Below are positions 1-10,997 of a stretch of DNA of 64,000 nt, one piece after another. Each line of letters opens with the position of its first letter. Positions within the stretch are counted from its first letter, which is position 1. Below the pieces are notes generated by a model that worked only from the letters and a program-made list of their open reading frames with translations, searched no databases and had not been told where the DNA came from. The position numbers and the translations under genes were made by a program. This stretch comes from Cristatella mucedo (taxonomy: Eukaryota; Bryozoa; Phylactolaemata; Cristatellidae). The stretch covers positions 312,001 through 376,000 of the forward strand of contig WPIO01000091.1 of the NCBI GenBank assembly GCA_009760855.2, read 5' to 3'.

Positions 1-152
1 CGCCTCTTTTGTATGGCGGCAGAAGAGCTTTACGGCTATCACCACCAATCGCAGTGGTGATGATGGATCACCCACCGTAGGATTCGAACCCACGACCAGT
101 TGACCTAGGTCGTGAAAAGAAACCACCTTACCTAGTGCGCCATCATGGCTTA
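1..152 (-). repeat. SINE-1 copy, tRNA-derived, cut by left window edge
   Basis: Read on the minus strand, this begins with a tRNA-like head. An A-box-like TGGCGCACTAGG is followed by a perfect B box, GGTTCGAATCC, as in an internal RNA polymerase III promoter. A non-tRNA body follows, with a short inverted stem and the motif GATAGCCGTAAAGCTCTTCTG. The same structure recurs at 7550-7712, 24655-24770 and 40891-41055, so it is a dispersed family and not a functional tRNA gene. The 3' end runs off the window. Confidence 0.8.
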
Positions 153-159
153 CAGGTGT

Positions 160-3110
160 AAAGCCTAACTGTTCAGGAAGCCCCGTCAAAGTTGATAGCT
201 TATAGCTCAACCAGCTGGCAGCATATACCTTGATCTCAAAAATCCAATAACTGTAATAAATAGTTGCAATTACTGTCAATATATCTTTCTGGGGGAACTC
301 AGAGTTCAAGCTTACATCATGGTTGAGGAAAATGAGGTTGGCCGTCCCTCTTCCAGCATTCATATCGTTACAGCCTCCAGAGCTCAAACCAGAAGTTTAG
401 GTAATTGCAAAGACAACCAATGACCATCAGACAATCGTCAAGCAATTAGGTTGCAAGCTGGCATGTCGTAATAGCCCAAGCTGCAGAATGAACAGACGAT
501 TTCCTCGAAAAAAAATCCCTGTCTTTAATACAGACAGTCTTTTAGCTCTGACCAAGACAGTTTGCACTAGCAAACAGACACGTTATCAACCCTGTGCTAT
601 TGCTAGCGGCTGGGCAATGAGAACTAATGACCAATATGCACGCGAGATGGCTGGAAGGTATGTAAGCACCAACGATCATACATTTTTAATGTCAAGTTAA
701 TTGGATCACTGTTATTGGAAATATGACATAAAGAATGATACCGAGGGTAGACATGATAACTCCCAAACCACCGGCAGGCAAATAACCCCACACCTGGGTG
801 TTCTTATCCGCGTTAGATAATACAAATCTCAACCTGTATAGGGCATTAATGAGAACTCAAAACTACCTCAATATCCTTTGAATAGAATCGAATAAACACT
901 TTCAGACTAATTTCCAGTTAACAATGCACTAGTTCCATCTAAGTCACCAAGATGACCGGCCACCAGACAATGCACAACTCGCGGCGGCTGCCTCGTGAGT
1001 TATTTCGCATACAGCAGACGTAGGAAAACTCCGGCCTTTAAGCCAGATCCGGCCCTAGCTTGTTCTCTAGACTGGCATAGCTTCCCCCTAGTTATTGATG
1101 GATCCGGTTTATAAGAGTTGCAGTGGTTGTCTTTCCCTTCACTCTAGAGGTACTTTGACTTATGATTATTCCAACTAACGAGTTTTAGAGGCACAACCGT
1201 CTCTCTGCCACTTTTTGCTTCGACTTGAGACCTAACTGTTTTTTCCTTGAATTTGCTTCGCGGGTTTCGCCGTATAAAGTGGGCGTAGCAGCTAAGCCCA
1301 CTCCTGGCCAGGCGGAGTGGGCATGGTTTCCTATGCTTAGTTGAAGTAGAAGGAAAATATGAAACTGGTATGCATACAACCTGCTGCTAAAAGAACGTGC
1401 TAAACGGAAGTAAAATTCCAAACGGCAACTGGCATGCTAACAATATGCTATATAATGATGATGATTTAAAAAAAAATCGCAATATCTTTTTTAATGAATT
1501 GTTATCATCAGTTTTATATCAGTAGAGGCAATCATAGTCTTAATTTGTCACAGCTTTTGTGAGGCATTTTAAAAAGTCAACGGTGCCATCAAAGCTACGA
1601 AAAATTGTACGTATTTTGCACAAGCAAGATTGAAGTGGATGCTGTAAATTAACCAGCAGAATTTGCAGTACAAGAGTCTCATTTTTCTCCTTCTGAACTC
1701 TTTTGCATCTTGTGTTCACTCAATGCACACGTTCATCGTAGCTAAGGAGCAGCCAGTGCAGCACTTCGGCCCTGTCTCCAGCAGCTCGCAGATGCCTTTC
1801 CGATGCGGTGATTTTTTTGTGAAGCCAGAGGGCCATCTGCCGCTGGTTGCCTAATGGCACAGCCTGAAGGAATACAGCAAGAGTGGCAGAGAGGTGGGCG
1901 CCTGAATATCTGTGACTCAACGACGGTGTCACTGCAGTGCGGTCCATGCTGGACGGTCGAGCAGCTGTAGGCTTGTACGTCTCACAGCTCGTCCTGCTGC
2001 CCAGACGCAGATCAGCTCGTGCTGCTACTGGCCCTGAAGATTCAGGAGACCAGTGGACATGGCTCAAGGACAGACGCGTCCCTGTGCCGAAGCACTTCCC
2101 TACAAGCTGTCCGTGCTTAGCTGACTTCTCACTGCGAGGGGGCACTGTGGCTGCAGCTGCTGCAGCTGAGCGTGAGAAAACTGATGCACAGCGGAGAGTA
2201 CGAGTATGGCATTCACAGTGTGGCTTTCACTGCTGCTTCTCTGGGCACTACTAGTGGGTCAAAATTAAACCAGATTGCAGAATGCTAAGCATGGTGGACA
2301 GCCGCAGTCATCGAGGTGACAGACAGTGGAGACACGAGCTGAGCTGCAGGAGCTGTTGCAGGGCCTTTCTGCTGCAGGCGGCCTCGTTATGAGGCTGCGC
2401 AAGGGCTACCGCAAAGAGACATGAGCAGAGACTGTGTGAGCGCGTTCAGTGCAGAGACTGGGCAGCTGCTGCAGCAAGTCCTCTTATACTGCAACCACCA
2501 TCTGCAGGTGTCTTTGCGGACTGTGTGCCTGTCACTGAGCAGTAAACGGAGGACCGTACTAGCAGTGCAGGGCTTCGAAGAAAGATGGCAAACACACCGT
2601 GACCGTGTGGCCTGCAGCAGCTAAAAGCGGCGAACTGGAGGCAGCTTCCGCTCAGTGACAGCGCTGCATGTCACAGCGACCAACGCATGTCGTTTTAAGA
2701 TAAGTCCATGCACCTATACACTTACCTTTAAACAATGCAAAAAATAATAATTTATTATTCAAAAATCCATTTAGATTCCGCTAGTAGAACCGAGGCTACC
2801 TGTCTCTTTGTTTCTGACGATAACGAGCAGCTCCAGTTCGGCAGACCAGCTGCAGTAATGCGGAGCCGTCAGCATTTCTAGAAAGTGAGTCCAAGCAGAA
2901 GCTGCCGAATGAGTCACTCGAATGCCTCAGAACAAGCAGCAAATGAACTGGTGGCCCGCCTAAATGCCAGACACTAGTCTGTTTTGCATTGCTTTCGTGA
3001 ACGAACGGGGCCCGACAGAGCTTATTTTAATTATTGTAAAACTAGATATGCTGCTTTTTCAGGCTCAGCGAAGCTAAACTGTGCCGGGCTCAGTCTAAGC
3101 GTTTGGGCCA
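160..3110. other. Unassigned region
   Basis: I find no recognisable gene or repeat here. The stretch at 1720-2640 is richer in G+C and in CAGCTG/CTGCAG words than its surroundings. It contains overlapping open frames on both strands (141 codons minus at 1720-2145, 105 codons plus at 1937-2254) with no motif I recognise. A 9-bp hairpin (GCCCACTCC / GGAGTGGGC) lies at 1296-1322. Short open frames at 488-700 and 1185-1421 look like chance. Confidence 0.4.
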
Positions 3111-3114
3111 AAGC

Positions 3115-3471
3115 TAGACTATAATTACCAGCGAGAAAGCCATACTGATTAGGGTTTAAGGATCATTCACACTTCTTAGTCAGTCAGCGGTATAATTTAA
3201 AATTGATGACTGTTATGTTGTGCAAGGCATCTGCTTCAATAGATAATGCCTGTAGGGAGGCTACTCTCTTTAAAATAAAATCATTATCATAGTATTAGAG
3301 TAATTCAGAGTTCTAAAACAACAGTGAAAACTCATACATTTATTGTTTCTTGAATGGACTTAATCAATAATCTATATGCTTTCAGTTTCAAAATACCGAG
3401 CAAGACAATGCCGCTGGTTCCTGGAATTTTTGCCCAATAGGAATGGGCTGGCCTGCGACTGCGACACCTGG
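3115..3471 (+). repeat. Tandem unit 1, right end only
   Basis: This is the right-hand end of a unit that recurs through 3.1-13.3 kb. The landmark TACTGATTAGGGTTTAAGGAT at 3146 matches TACTGATTATGGTTTGAGGAT in unit 2 near 4428. TGTAGGGAGGCT near 3251 matches CAGTAGGGAGGCGG in units 2 and 3. The final stretch (ACAATGCCGCTGGTTCCTGG, then GGCTGGCCTGC) recurs at the end of unit 2 near 4910-4960. No coding potential is visible. Confidence 0.6.
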
Positions 3472-3604
3472 ACTGGTTTGGTCCATCGGTTAAGGTGCTC
3501 TCCCCGATCAAGGTCTGGCTAAGGTTCTGGGCTCTAGCTCCGAGGTATTTGCGAAGCGCCTGAATAGAGATTGAGTTCTCTTGGGGTGCCATTCAAATGA
3601 ATTG
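3472..3604 (+). repeat. SINE-2 copy
   Basis: The tRNA-like head has an A-box-like TGGTCCATCGG and a degraded B box around GGGCTCTAGCTCC. The 3' part reads GCCTGAATAGAGATTGAGTT, then CTCTTGGGGTGCCATTCAAA. It closely resembles the 3' end of LINE-A (GCCTAGAAAGAGATTAAGTT, then CTCTGAGGGCGCTTTATCAA). It is inserted near the end of tandem unit 1, close to where a LINE-A is inserted in unit 2. Confidence 0.75.
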
Positions 3605-4964
3605 TATGATATATAGCGTCCGAGTTCTCTAAGTGACTGCTAAGCGATACATTATCGCAAAGTAACTTTACTATCCAAATTGCTTATTATAATTTCTGTA
3701 TATGCCTCCTCATCCAAAGTGACGTGCTCTTGATGTCGTCATTTGGATAGCTGCTTTGTACTCCCAGCTGCCCACAGGCTGATTTTGTTTTCGTTTCCGA
3801 AGTGGCTTCAATATGGATATAGGCTGGAATGGCTCTCAGTGATGATGCCGCAAAGCCTGCAAAGCTAGTCTTTCTCTCAGCGGTGGTTCTTTCATTAGAT
3901 AGGTTCAGAAGCCGGGCATTCTAACGAGAATGACTTGGGTCTGATCATCTTCAATGCGAATTTCGCCACTTTAGAGAAGCCGCTTGATTTGAGTGAAACC
4001 TCCCGGCAAACCTCTCTGAGCGCCCAGTTAAGAATCTTCCAGTCTTAAGTGGCTATCGGCACGTTAGACACAACAAATACGGACGAACCGAGCGTCCCAT
4101 AAAATGACTAACCTTGTTGCTCTTCAAATCCAACTCTTTTCTGCACACAGGACATTTAGGTATTGGCTTAGGATTCTTTACAGCAGTGGCTGCTATTTCA
4201 GATAGCTGTACCTGGCTTGGAAAAGTACAACCAGCATTACGAAAGCATTAAAAGACTAAAAAGCTACAAGCAACGGTGAGTTCTCGCCACCACAGTAGGT
4301 AATGTCAACTGAGAATGCTAGCTGAAGCAAATAAGTACAGCATAAGCCAGCTGTGCCTAGGTTAATCTCCTTGGGTCTGATGGGAATTTCTCCATGACTG
4401 TAATTACCCAGGATATAAGCAGTTCTTACTGATTATGGTTTGAGGATTGCCCAAGCACCTCATTTAGAGATATAATTTTGAGGTCACTGTGCTGTCACTC
4501 TGCGTAAGGCATGTTCTGCAGTGAAGCATGTCAGTAGGGAGGCGGCATAAATAATTTAAATGTTTGAAGCACGTCGCTTGCTAATAATTATTCAAGATTT
4601 GGAATGCCGTAGTGAAACAGAATAATGCATTTGCGGTTTAAACTGAAAATCTGTGCAACAACTTAATTTAATACATTTTCAGCTGCGATAGCGGGAGAGA
4701 GACTGGCAGTGTTTCTGGGGACCCGAATGTTTCACAAGGACCACTGGATTCTAAACTTAGCTATCAAAGATTATTGCTGAAGTTACCATAGCCCTATGAC
4801 AACAGTTCTCTTGTTCGTAAATGTTTTTCTAACTAATCTAAATAATAATCTACATGTCCTTTTTTAGTTTAATATAAATGCTTGTGACACGTTCTAAAAT
4901 TCCGAACGACACAATGCATCTGGGTCCCTGAGTTTTCGCCCGATTGAAATTGGCTGGCCTGCAG

Positions 4965-5931
4965 CAGCAATAATAATAATTATAATAAATCACTTGATAA
5001 AGCGCCCTCAGAGAACTTAATCTCTCTCTAGGCGCTTTACATTTGCTGCAAACTGAAATGCAATTGAATGGTAAGTAAAATCATACTTGAAAAACAAAAA
5101 AAATAAATATTATGGTTAGGGGTGACATGCACAGGGTCAGTATGCAAATGTGGTTAGTGGCAGCATGCACAGTGTCAGCATGTCAGCACGCATAAGCACA
5201 TTAAGGATGAATCACAGGAACCCGCTAAATGCTGTCCTAAATAGGTGTGTTTTTAGGTTCCTTTTTAATGTGGTCAGGTCAGGGGATGTTCTGATGCAGG
5301 TCGGGAGGTAGTTCCAGGCTGTAGGAGCATACGAACTAAATGCACGGTCTCCAAAGGATTTAAGGTTAGTACGAGGTATTTCTAGACTGTTAGATTCCGA
5401 AAAGCGGGTGGTACGATGCTTGGCCTGATGGGGTAGTATATCTGAAAGATAGGCTGGAGACATAGGATGAAGGGACCTAAAAGTGAGCGACAAAACCTTG
5501 AAGTCAATCCGTTGCTTGACTGGTAGCCAGTGCAGGTCGGCGAGAAGTGGAGTAATGTGGCAACTGCAACGCTCACGACAGACAAGTCTAGCTGCCGAGT
5601 TTTGCACCAGCGGCAATCGCCTGCACGCACATGCTGGTAGGCCAGTAAGCAGTGAGTTGCAGAAGTCGAGACGGGATGTCACGAATGCATGGACCAACTT
5701 AGATGTGGTATCTTTATCTAAACAAGCCCGAATTTTAGCAATATTATGAAGCTGAAAATAGGCGGATTTGACTGTGAAGCTGATATGGTCGTCTAACGAT
5801 AGGTTGCTTTGGAATATGACACCTAGATTTCGAGCTGATTCAACTGGAGATATGCTGGCAGAGCCAATTTTGAGAGTCAGCCTTTCCAATCCCTGAATCA
5901 CACTGGGTTTGCCCATAACTAGTAAGTTAGT
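4965..5931 (-). mobile_element. LINE-A copy, 5'-truncated, CR1/L2-like
   Basis: Reading on the minus strand, the copy begins inside the ORF at about 5931 and runs through the stop codon and 3' UTR to an (ATT)n tail at 4965-4985. The 3' UTR ends with the family signature seen at 19670-19735. Truncation of the 5' end is the usual outcome of LINE integration by target-primed reverse transcription. Confidence 0.9.
5212..5916 (-). pseudogene. LINE-A ORF2 C-terminal fragment (234 codons, no internal stop)
   Basis: The protein covers the last 234 residues of the LINE-A polymerase, downstream of the reverse-transcriptase catalytic core. Visible family motifs are NLGVIFQSNLSLDDHIS near the start, LVHAFVTSRLDFCNSLLTG, LADLHWLPVKQRIDFKV and a terminal KTHLFRTAFSG. 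The same region in the copy at 16498-19500 differs at only a few positions. The EN and core RT domains are absent, so it cannot be an autonomous gene. The open frame reflects a young insertion and not selection. Confidence 0.88.
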
Positions 5932-5945
5932 TTAGTTTCACGATA

Positions 5946-7845
5946 CTCTTCGCGTCCTCAAAGTGATAACTAAGCGATACGTTATACGTTATCGCACAGT
6001 GACACTACGATCCAAATCATTTATTGTAGGTCATGTATTTATCTGGACGCTTAAGGAGAGCTGGGAGAAAGGAGATTCGTCAATGAATGCACGAAATCTA
6101 TCATTGTCACAAAGCTAGAAAATGTAAGGATTGTCCGAATCAGAGCTAAGCAGCTAATTTGCGATCGGTGAAGATGCCCTTCTCTTTTAAGGAAAGATTG
6201 TTTTGTCCAATCACCTGATGTGCCAGTCTCATTATTGATGCTCCACATTAATTACCCTCATTAATCGTGGAAACAAACAGCATTGCCGAATGTCCTCAAC
6301 GTTTCCGTTTCCAGCAGTTGCTTTATCAGTTGACGTCGGCCAAAGCTCCCCAGGCACGCCACTGGCCATCACATTTATTGAAGTCCACAAACCATGGCTG
6401 TGAGCTAATCATGAGACCTAAATTGCTGTCGCTGCTCTCGTGTATGCTTCCGCGTCCGAAGCAGACATGCTCCTGACGACGTCATTTTTGACCAATGCTT
6501 TGCACCCCACAGGTGTTAATCCCTTCACTTTCCGACGTGGCTTCAGTATGGGTGCAGGATGCCATGCTCTCTTTAGTGCTGCCTCCGCACAACCTGCCGC
6601 GACCGTGGAGCCCCCGGCGAGGGCCGTTTTCAGAGGGCATGTCAAGAAGCCAGGCAAGATTACATGAATGACTTGGGTCCAATCGCCCTTGATTCGAAAG
6701 CAACTGCACAGCCTAGGGAGCTCTCGGTTAAGTATTTGTCAGCTTTAAGTGGTTAGCCGTCTGTTGCAAACCTACATATTGAATAAACCAAGTGCCTAAT
6801 ACAATACCTGCCTAGATTGTTTTTCTCATCCTATTTTTGTCGCACATAGGACATTTATGGAATTACTTCAGCATCTTCAAAGCAATGGTTGCTATTTCAA
6901 ATGACTAGTTGTGGCCTTGAAAAGTAAATATCACCAGCATTAAAAAATAAATAAAAACAAAAAACGAGAACAATCATGAGTTCTTGAAACCACGTAGGCA
7001 ATTTTGAGGAGAGAATGCTCGCTAAAGCAAAGAAGTGCAGCATGAGCCACCTCTGCCAAAGTCCGTGGGTCTGGTGGGGAATCGTCCTCAACTATAGTTA
7101 TCCAGGAAAGAAGCAATAATGATTACGGTTTTAAGATCACTTCCACTTTTCATTCAGAGATATAATTTGGAGCTCATGGGCTGCTGTGCGGCTCACTGCA
7201 TCCACTGCACTGCAACGCATCAGTAGGGAGGCGGCACAAATGAATTGAACATTTATGACTCGTTACTTGCCACTAATTATTTAAGAGTAGGAATACTGGG
7301 TAGTGGCAGAGTACTGCACTTGTTATTTATAGTCAAAACGCTTTGCAAAGACATAGGTGAATAAATGTTTAGCTTAGTCAGAGCGAGAGAGAGGCTGTGT
7401 GTGTTTCTGAGGCACTTTCGCAGTGATCAAGAAATACTCGACGTAGCTGTCAAAGATCTTGCAGACGCTTCCAGAGCTCAAAAAACAGTTCAAAATCTTC
7501 TATTTCAATTATTTCTTGAACAGACCAATATAAGTAAAATGAAAATAACTAGCTGATTAAACTGCCTCTTTGGTATAGCGACAGAAGAGCCTTTACGGCT
7601 ATCACCGCTGCTTGCAGCGGCGATAAAGGATCACCCACCGAAGAATTCGAACCCACTACCTCGGGGCTGAGGTCGTGAAACGAAACCACATTACCTAGCG
7701 AGCCATCACACTGAACTAAGCACCAATCCATACGTCATTCGCTCAGTTTTAGCAGGAACTTTTAATAAGTCTTTGAATTCATAACGAGACAGTTCTGCTG
7801 GGTCCATAAGTAGTCAGCCGATCTAAAGAGGCTCTCCTGAAACAC
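5946..7845 (+). repeat. Tandem unit 3, the most complete copy
   Basis: This copy carries all landmarks of the array: CTAAGCGATACG (5967), ACGATCCAAATC (6009), GTTGACGTCGGCCAAAGC (6328), ATGACTTGGGTCC (6667), ATAGGACATTTATGG (6846), CAGTAGGGAGGCGGC (7221) and GAGAGAGAGGCTG (7384). After removing the SINE-1 at 7550-7712 it is about 1.74 kb. Open frames inside it are short and not conserved in units 2, 4 and 5, so I see no gene. Confidence 0.65.
7550..7712 (-). repeat. SINE-1 copy
   Basis: On the minus strand the B-box region is GGGTTCGAATTC and the A-box-like stretch is TGGCTCGCTAGG. The body has the inverted stem around the GCTGCTTGCAGCGG region and ends with CCAAAGAGGC then AGTTTAATCAGCT. 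The same 3' end closes the copy at 40891-41055. Confidence 0.8.
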
Positions 7846-8295
7846 CTTTACGGTAATCTCTACTTGATCAAAATAACTACTAAGCGGTTTCTAAATCCCA
7901 AAGTAACTCACGATCCAAATTGTTTATTTTGAGTCCGGCATATATTTATATGGCGGAAGAGCACAGGGAGGGAGAAGTATAATCAAAGACTGCCTGTCAT
8001 GTCATAATTAGTCACAAAGCTAGCACATTTAAGGACAGCCCTAATTAGAGCTAAGTTACGATTGATGCGTAGCCCCTTCTTGTTTAAAGGAAAGATTATT
8101 GTACTACCAAGCATTGGATGTGCTATGCCAATTTCATTTTTGCTGCTGGATCGTCCTAAACCTTAATTATTGTCTAAATTGTCAGCATTGCAGAATGTCT
8201 CTCAGCATTTCAGTTTCTTAACGTTGCATTGTCTGGTGACGTCGACCAAAGCTCTGCACGTCGCTGGCCTTCGTGTTTACGACGTTCTGAGACCA

Positions 8296-8895
8296 TAATT
8301 ATAGTAAGGCACTTGATAAAGCACCCTCAAAGAACTCAACCTTTTTCCAGGCACTTTAAATTTTCTGAAAAACACGATCTAATGACTAGTAGTAGCATGA
8401 TCAATAAATAACAAGAATAACACGGTTAGGGGTAACATCCACAGGGTCAGCATGCAAGTATGGTTAGTGGTAGCATGCATGTTGTCAGCACAAATAAGCA
8501 CATAAAGGTCAAATCACAGGGGCTCACTTCATGCTGCGATAAATATGTGCAATTTGTGGTTACTTTTAAATGTGGTCAAGTCAGGGATATCGTGATGCAT
8601 GGCAGGAGTGTGTTCCAGGCTTTGGGAGCATACGAAATAAATACACGGTCTCCCAAGGATTTGAGGTTTGTACGAGGTATATGTAAACAGTTGTATTGCA
8701 AAAAGCGGGTGATACAATGTTAAGCCTGGTGAGACATTAGATCTAATAGGTAATCGGAAGCCAAAGAGGGAAATTACCTGAAAGTTAGCGACCGAACCTT
8801 GAAGTCGATGTGTTGCTTGACTGGGAGGCACTGCAAGTCGGCAATAAGTGGTGTGATGTGGTAACGGCGACGCTCGCGACAGACAAGCCAAGACA
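8296..8895 (-). mobile_element. LINE-A-related copy, old, 3' fragment
   Basis: The 3' signature is visible but diverged on the minus strand (TCAAGTGCCTTAC end and a CACTTGATAAAGCACCCTC stretch at 8310-8330). The remnant of the ORF C-terminus lies at 8529-8890 and is broken by frameshifts. Recognisable peptide scraps correspond to FGDRAFSSYAPKAW and KTHLFRTAFSG of the intact family. Divergence is much higher than in the copy at 4965-5931, so this is an older insertion or subfamily. Confidence 0.7.
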
Positions 8896-8950
8896 GACAA
8901 GGCCTGATTGCACATGCCACAAGACAGACAAGGCCTGATAGCACATGCCA
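8889..8950. repeat. 34-bp tandem duplication
   Basis: The string AAGACAGACAAGGCCTGAT, followed by T or A and GCACATGCCA, occurs twice in a row. It sits exactly at the 5' edge of the old LINE-A copy, in sequence that looks LINE-derived. Confidence 0.7.
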
Positions 8951-9230
8951 GTCGCTCTAAAGTGAATATGGCCACATTAGCACAGCCGCTCGTTTCGCGG
9001 TAAAGCTCACGCAAAATCTTTCACAGCTCTTGTAAGGAATTTCTCAGCTTTAATTGGCCGGCCAGTCGTTACAATTCTTGAAAGTCGACCTACCAAGTGT
9101 CTTAAAAAGATCCCTGTCTGATTTCCCTTTTCCGTCCAATTCTTTTTCTGCACACAGAACATTTATGTAATCGCTTCGGCTTCTCCACAACAGTGTCTGC
9201 TATTACAGATGGCTGGTTATGGCCTGGAAA

Positions 9231-9310
9231 ACTATTGGCCACAGGTGAGGCATGTGCATTAGTGTTAGGCGCTCCGCTGATCACAGTAGAAGCCGCAGGT
9301 GCACACAACA
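9231..9310 (-). repeat. LTR2 3' LTR, first 80 bp only
   Basis: It starts TGTTGTGTGC on the minus strand at 9310, immediately after the polypurine tract. It matches the first 80 bp of the LTRs at 11832-12108 and 60092-60371, then breaks off into tandem-unit 4 sequence. The missing 200 bp point to a deletion or recombination after insertion. Confidence 0.75.
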
Positions 9311-9321
9311 TCCCTTCCCCC
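9311..9321 (-). other. Polypurine tract of LTR2
   Basis: GGGGGAAGGGA on the minus strand lies directly before the TGTTGTG start of the 3' LTR. The identical tract precedes the LTR at 60092 in the plus-strand copy. This is the expected position of the plus-strand primer of an LTR retroelement. Confidence 0.75.
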
Positions 9322-9879
9322 ATAGCAAATAGATTTCAGAGTCCACCAGCCTAGCTGGTGAGGGGCGGCCCTCACGACTGGAATGTCGTGTAGCCATTGG
9401 CTCCCCGTGTTCTCCTCTTCTGCCTATTTGGGCGGTGACTTGTCCAGCGGTTTGTCATTCGGGCTCTGTCTGGATATTAACTTAACTTTAGCCAGGTCCG
9501 ACCAGCTTAGATGGGGTGTAGGATAAGTGACAGCCGCTAGCAGGAGGAGCACATCAGCTCTGCCTCTCACGAGAGCCGGTCGCAGATGCTGTCCGCCTTT
9601 AGGCAAAGTTGGGGCGCCGCTTCCGCAGTCAGGTGGTTCCCGCAGGTCACCTCCATGCGAGACCCCCCCCCCTGATGTCCGGTCTCATGCGCTCGTCGTC
9701 GGCCGATCCCGCTTTTCGAAAACCACTGTGGCTCATTATGGCCTCGCCGTTTTTGGAGTTCCGCTCCGTCGAATCGATCTCATGGTTGTGCTGCTCTGCG
9801 CTCTGCACCAAGACGCTTTTGATGCTGCGCTTTGCCGAAGCGACGCCCTCACTGCTTTGCTCGCGGGCAGCCTGCCCCT

Positions 9880-10500
9880 CGTCGCAGCTTACTATCGCTT
9901 TGCCGCTGACCGCTATCTCGCCGTGACCCTCAGCAGCTATGACCCTCGCTCTGCTGTGCTTGGCAGCTAAGACGTCGCTCTCACGGGCTGCCCGCGCATA
10001 GTCTCGGGCTATTATCGCCTTGCCGCTGACTTCTATGTCTATCTCAAGGTGCTAATCAGAGCTTTTCGCCGAGACGCTTGTGCAGGTGGTCTTCCCCACC
10101 GCTAAGACGCTCCCGGTGCTCCGCTTGGCGGCCAATTCGTCGCTCTTACGGACAAACTTTGCTTCCGCCGCGACGCTCATGATGCTACGCTTTGCTTCTG
10201 AGATGCAGCACTCGCTGCTGTGCTTTGCTGCTGAGATGTCGCACTCGAGGGTCGCCTGTGCCTGGTCGCAAGTTACTATCGCCTCGCCGCTAACCACTAT
10301 CTTGAGGATGCTCTCCACCACCAAGAATCTCTCGCCGCTGCGCTCCGCGGCTAAGACTTCGCTCTCTCGAGCACACTTTGCAGCCGAGATGCTCTCCGCC
10401 GCTACTACGCCCTCACTGCTGCACCTCGCAGCCGAGATGTTGCTCGCTTGGGCCGTCTGCGCCTTGTCGCAGGCAACTATTGCCATGCCGCTGATCACTA
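9880..10500 (-). pseudogene. LTR2 internal reading frame with Ala-rich peptide repeats
   Basis: The minus-strand frame encodes at least four diverged copies of a repeat of roughly 50-60 residues. The core reads SGxAIVxCDxAQ, followed within about ten residues by SDIxAAKxS. The clearest stretch without stops is 10052-10498. The plus-strand LTR2 copy at 59169-59552 encodes the same repeat. The composition is rich in Ala, Ser, Glu and Lys and would suit helical or coiled-coil segments. I do not recognise a family. It could be a gag-like or captured protein. Frames are interrupted between the repeats, so it is probably no longer made. Confidence 0.6.
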
Positions 10501-10997
10501 CCTGCCTCGCCGCTGGAAGCCGTCACGTGCTACATCTCCTTCTCCACCTGCTGTCGCTGCGCACTTCCGTTGTTCTGGCGATTTTCGACTGTTTCGACTA
10601 CTATGTCGGAAGCGGTCTCGCACCCGCTTCCTCCACCGGTATTGCCATCGAATAGCTGCGGCAGCTGAATGAGTTCCTGTCGTCTGTCTGGCTATCGGGG
10701 GGGGGGGCAGTTGTCGGTGGGATCGATTGGTGATGCAGCTGGCTCGTTGCTTAGCCTTTTCCCGGTCTCGGCTCCGGCGAGCTGCTCCTGCTCCAGGCAA
10801 AACCTCTCGGCCTCAAGCTCGGCCTCCTCATACGTCAACCACGAGAAGATCAGGATTCATCCATTTTGCAGCTTGTGATAATCTTGCTTTACGTAGGCAT
10901 CACCCCAACCGTTTATCGCTTTAACGCCAAGGCAAACTGGCAAAACATGTTTTAGCGGCATCGAAATCTTTAGCCTTGTTACGGCCTTCTCAAGCAT

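Larger units (their letters stand above)
3605..5945 (+). repeat. Tandem unit 2, interrupted by LINE-A
   Basis: A diverged unit is shared with unit 3 (5946-7845), unit 4 (7846-9230) and unit 5 (12109-13100). Shared landmarks in the same order are CTAAGCGATAC then TCCAAAT (3640-3680), ATGACTTGGGTC (3930), ACAGGACATTTAGG (4147), CAGTAGGGAGGCGG (4530) and GAGAGAGACTGG (4690). Without the LINE-A at 4965-5931 the unit is about 1.4 kb. No conserved open frame spans the units, so this looks like non-coding tandem duplication. Confidence 0.65.
7846..9230 (+). repeat. Tandem unit 4, interrupted and truncated
   Basis: The unit opens with CTAAGCGGTTTC then ACGATCCAAATTG (7906) and continues through TGACGTCGACCAAAGC (8236). 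A decayed LINE-A interrupts it at 8296-8895. It then resumes to CAGAACATTTATG (9145) and GGCTGGTTATGGCCTGG (9211). The right half of the unit is missing: the sequence passes straight into the truncated 3' LTR of the LTR2 element at 9230. Confidence 0.6.

Noticed and set aside
1296-1322. Hairpin GCCCACTCC / GGAGTGGGC resembling CTGGCCGGCGGAGTGGGCG near 16550
   Set aside because: The match between the two places is only about 20 bases in GC-rich sequence, with no extension, so I treat it as coincidence.
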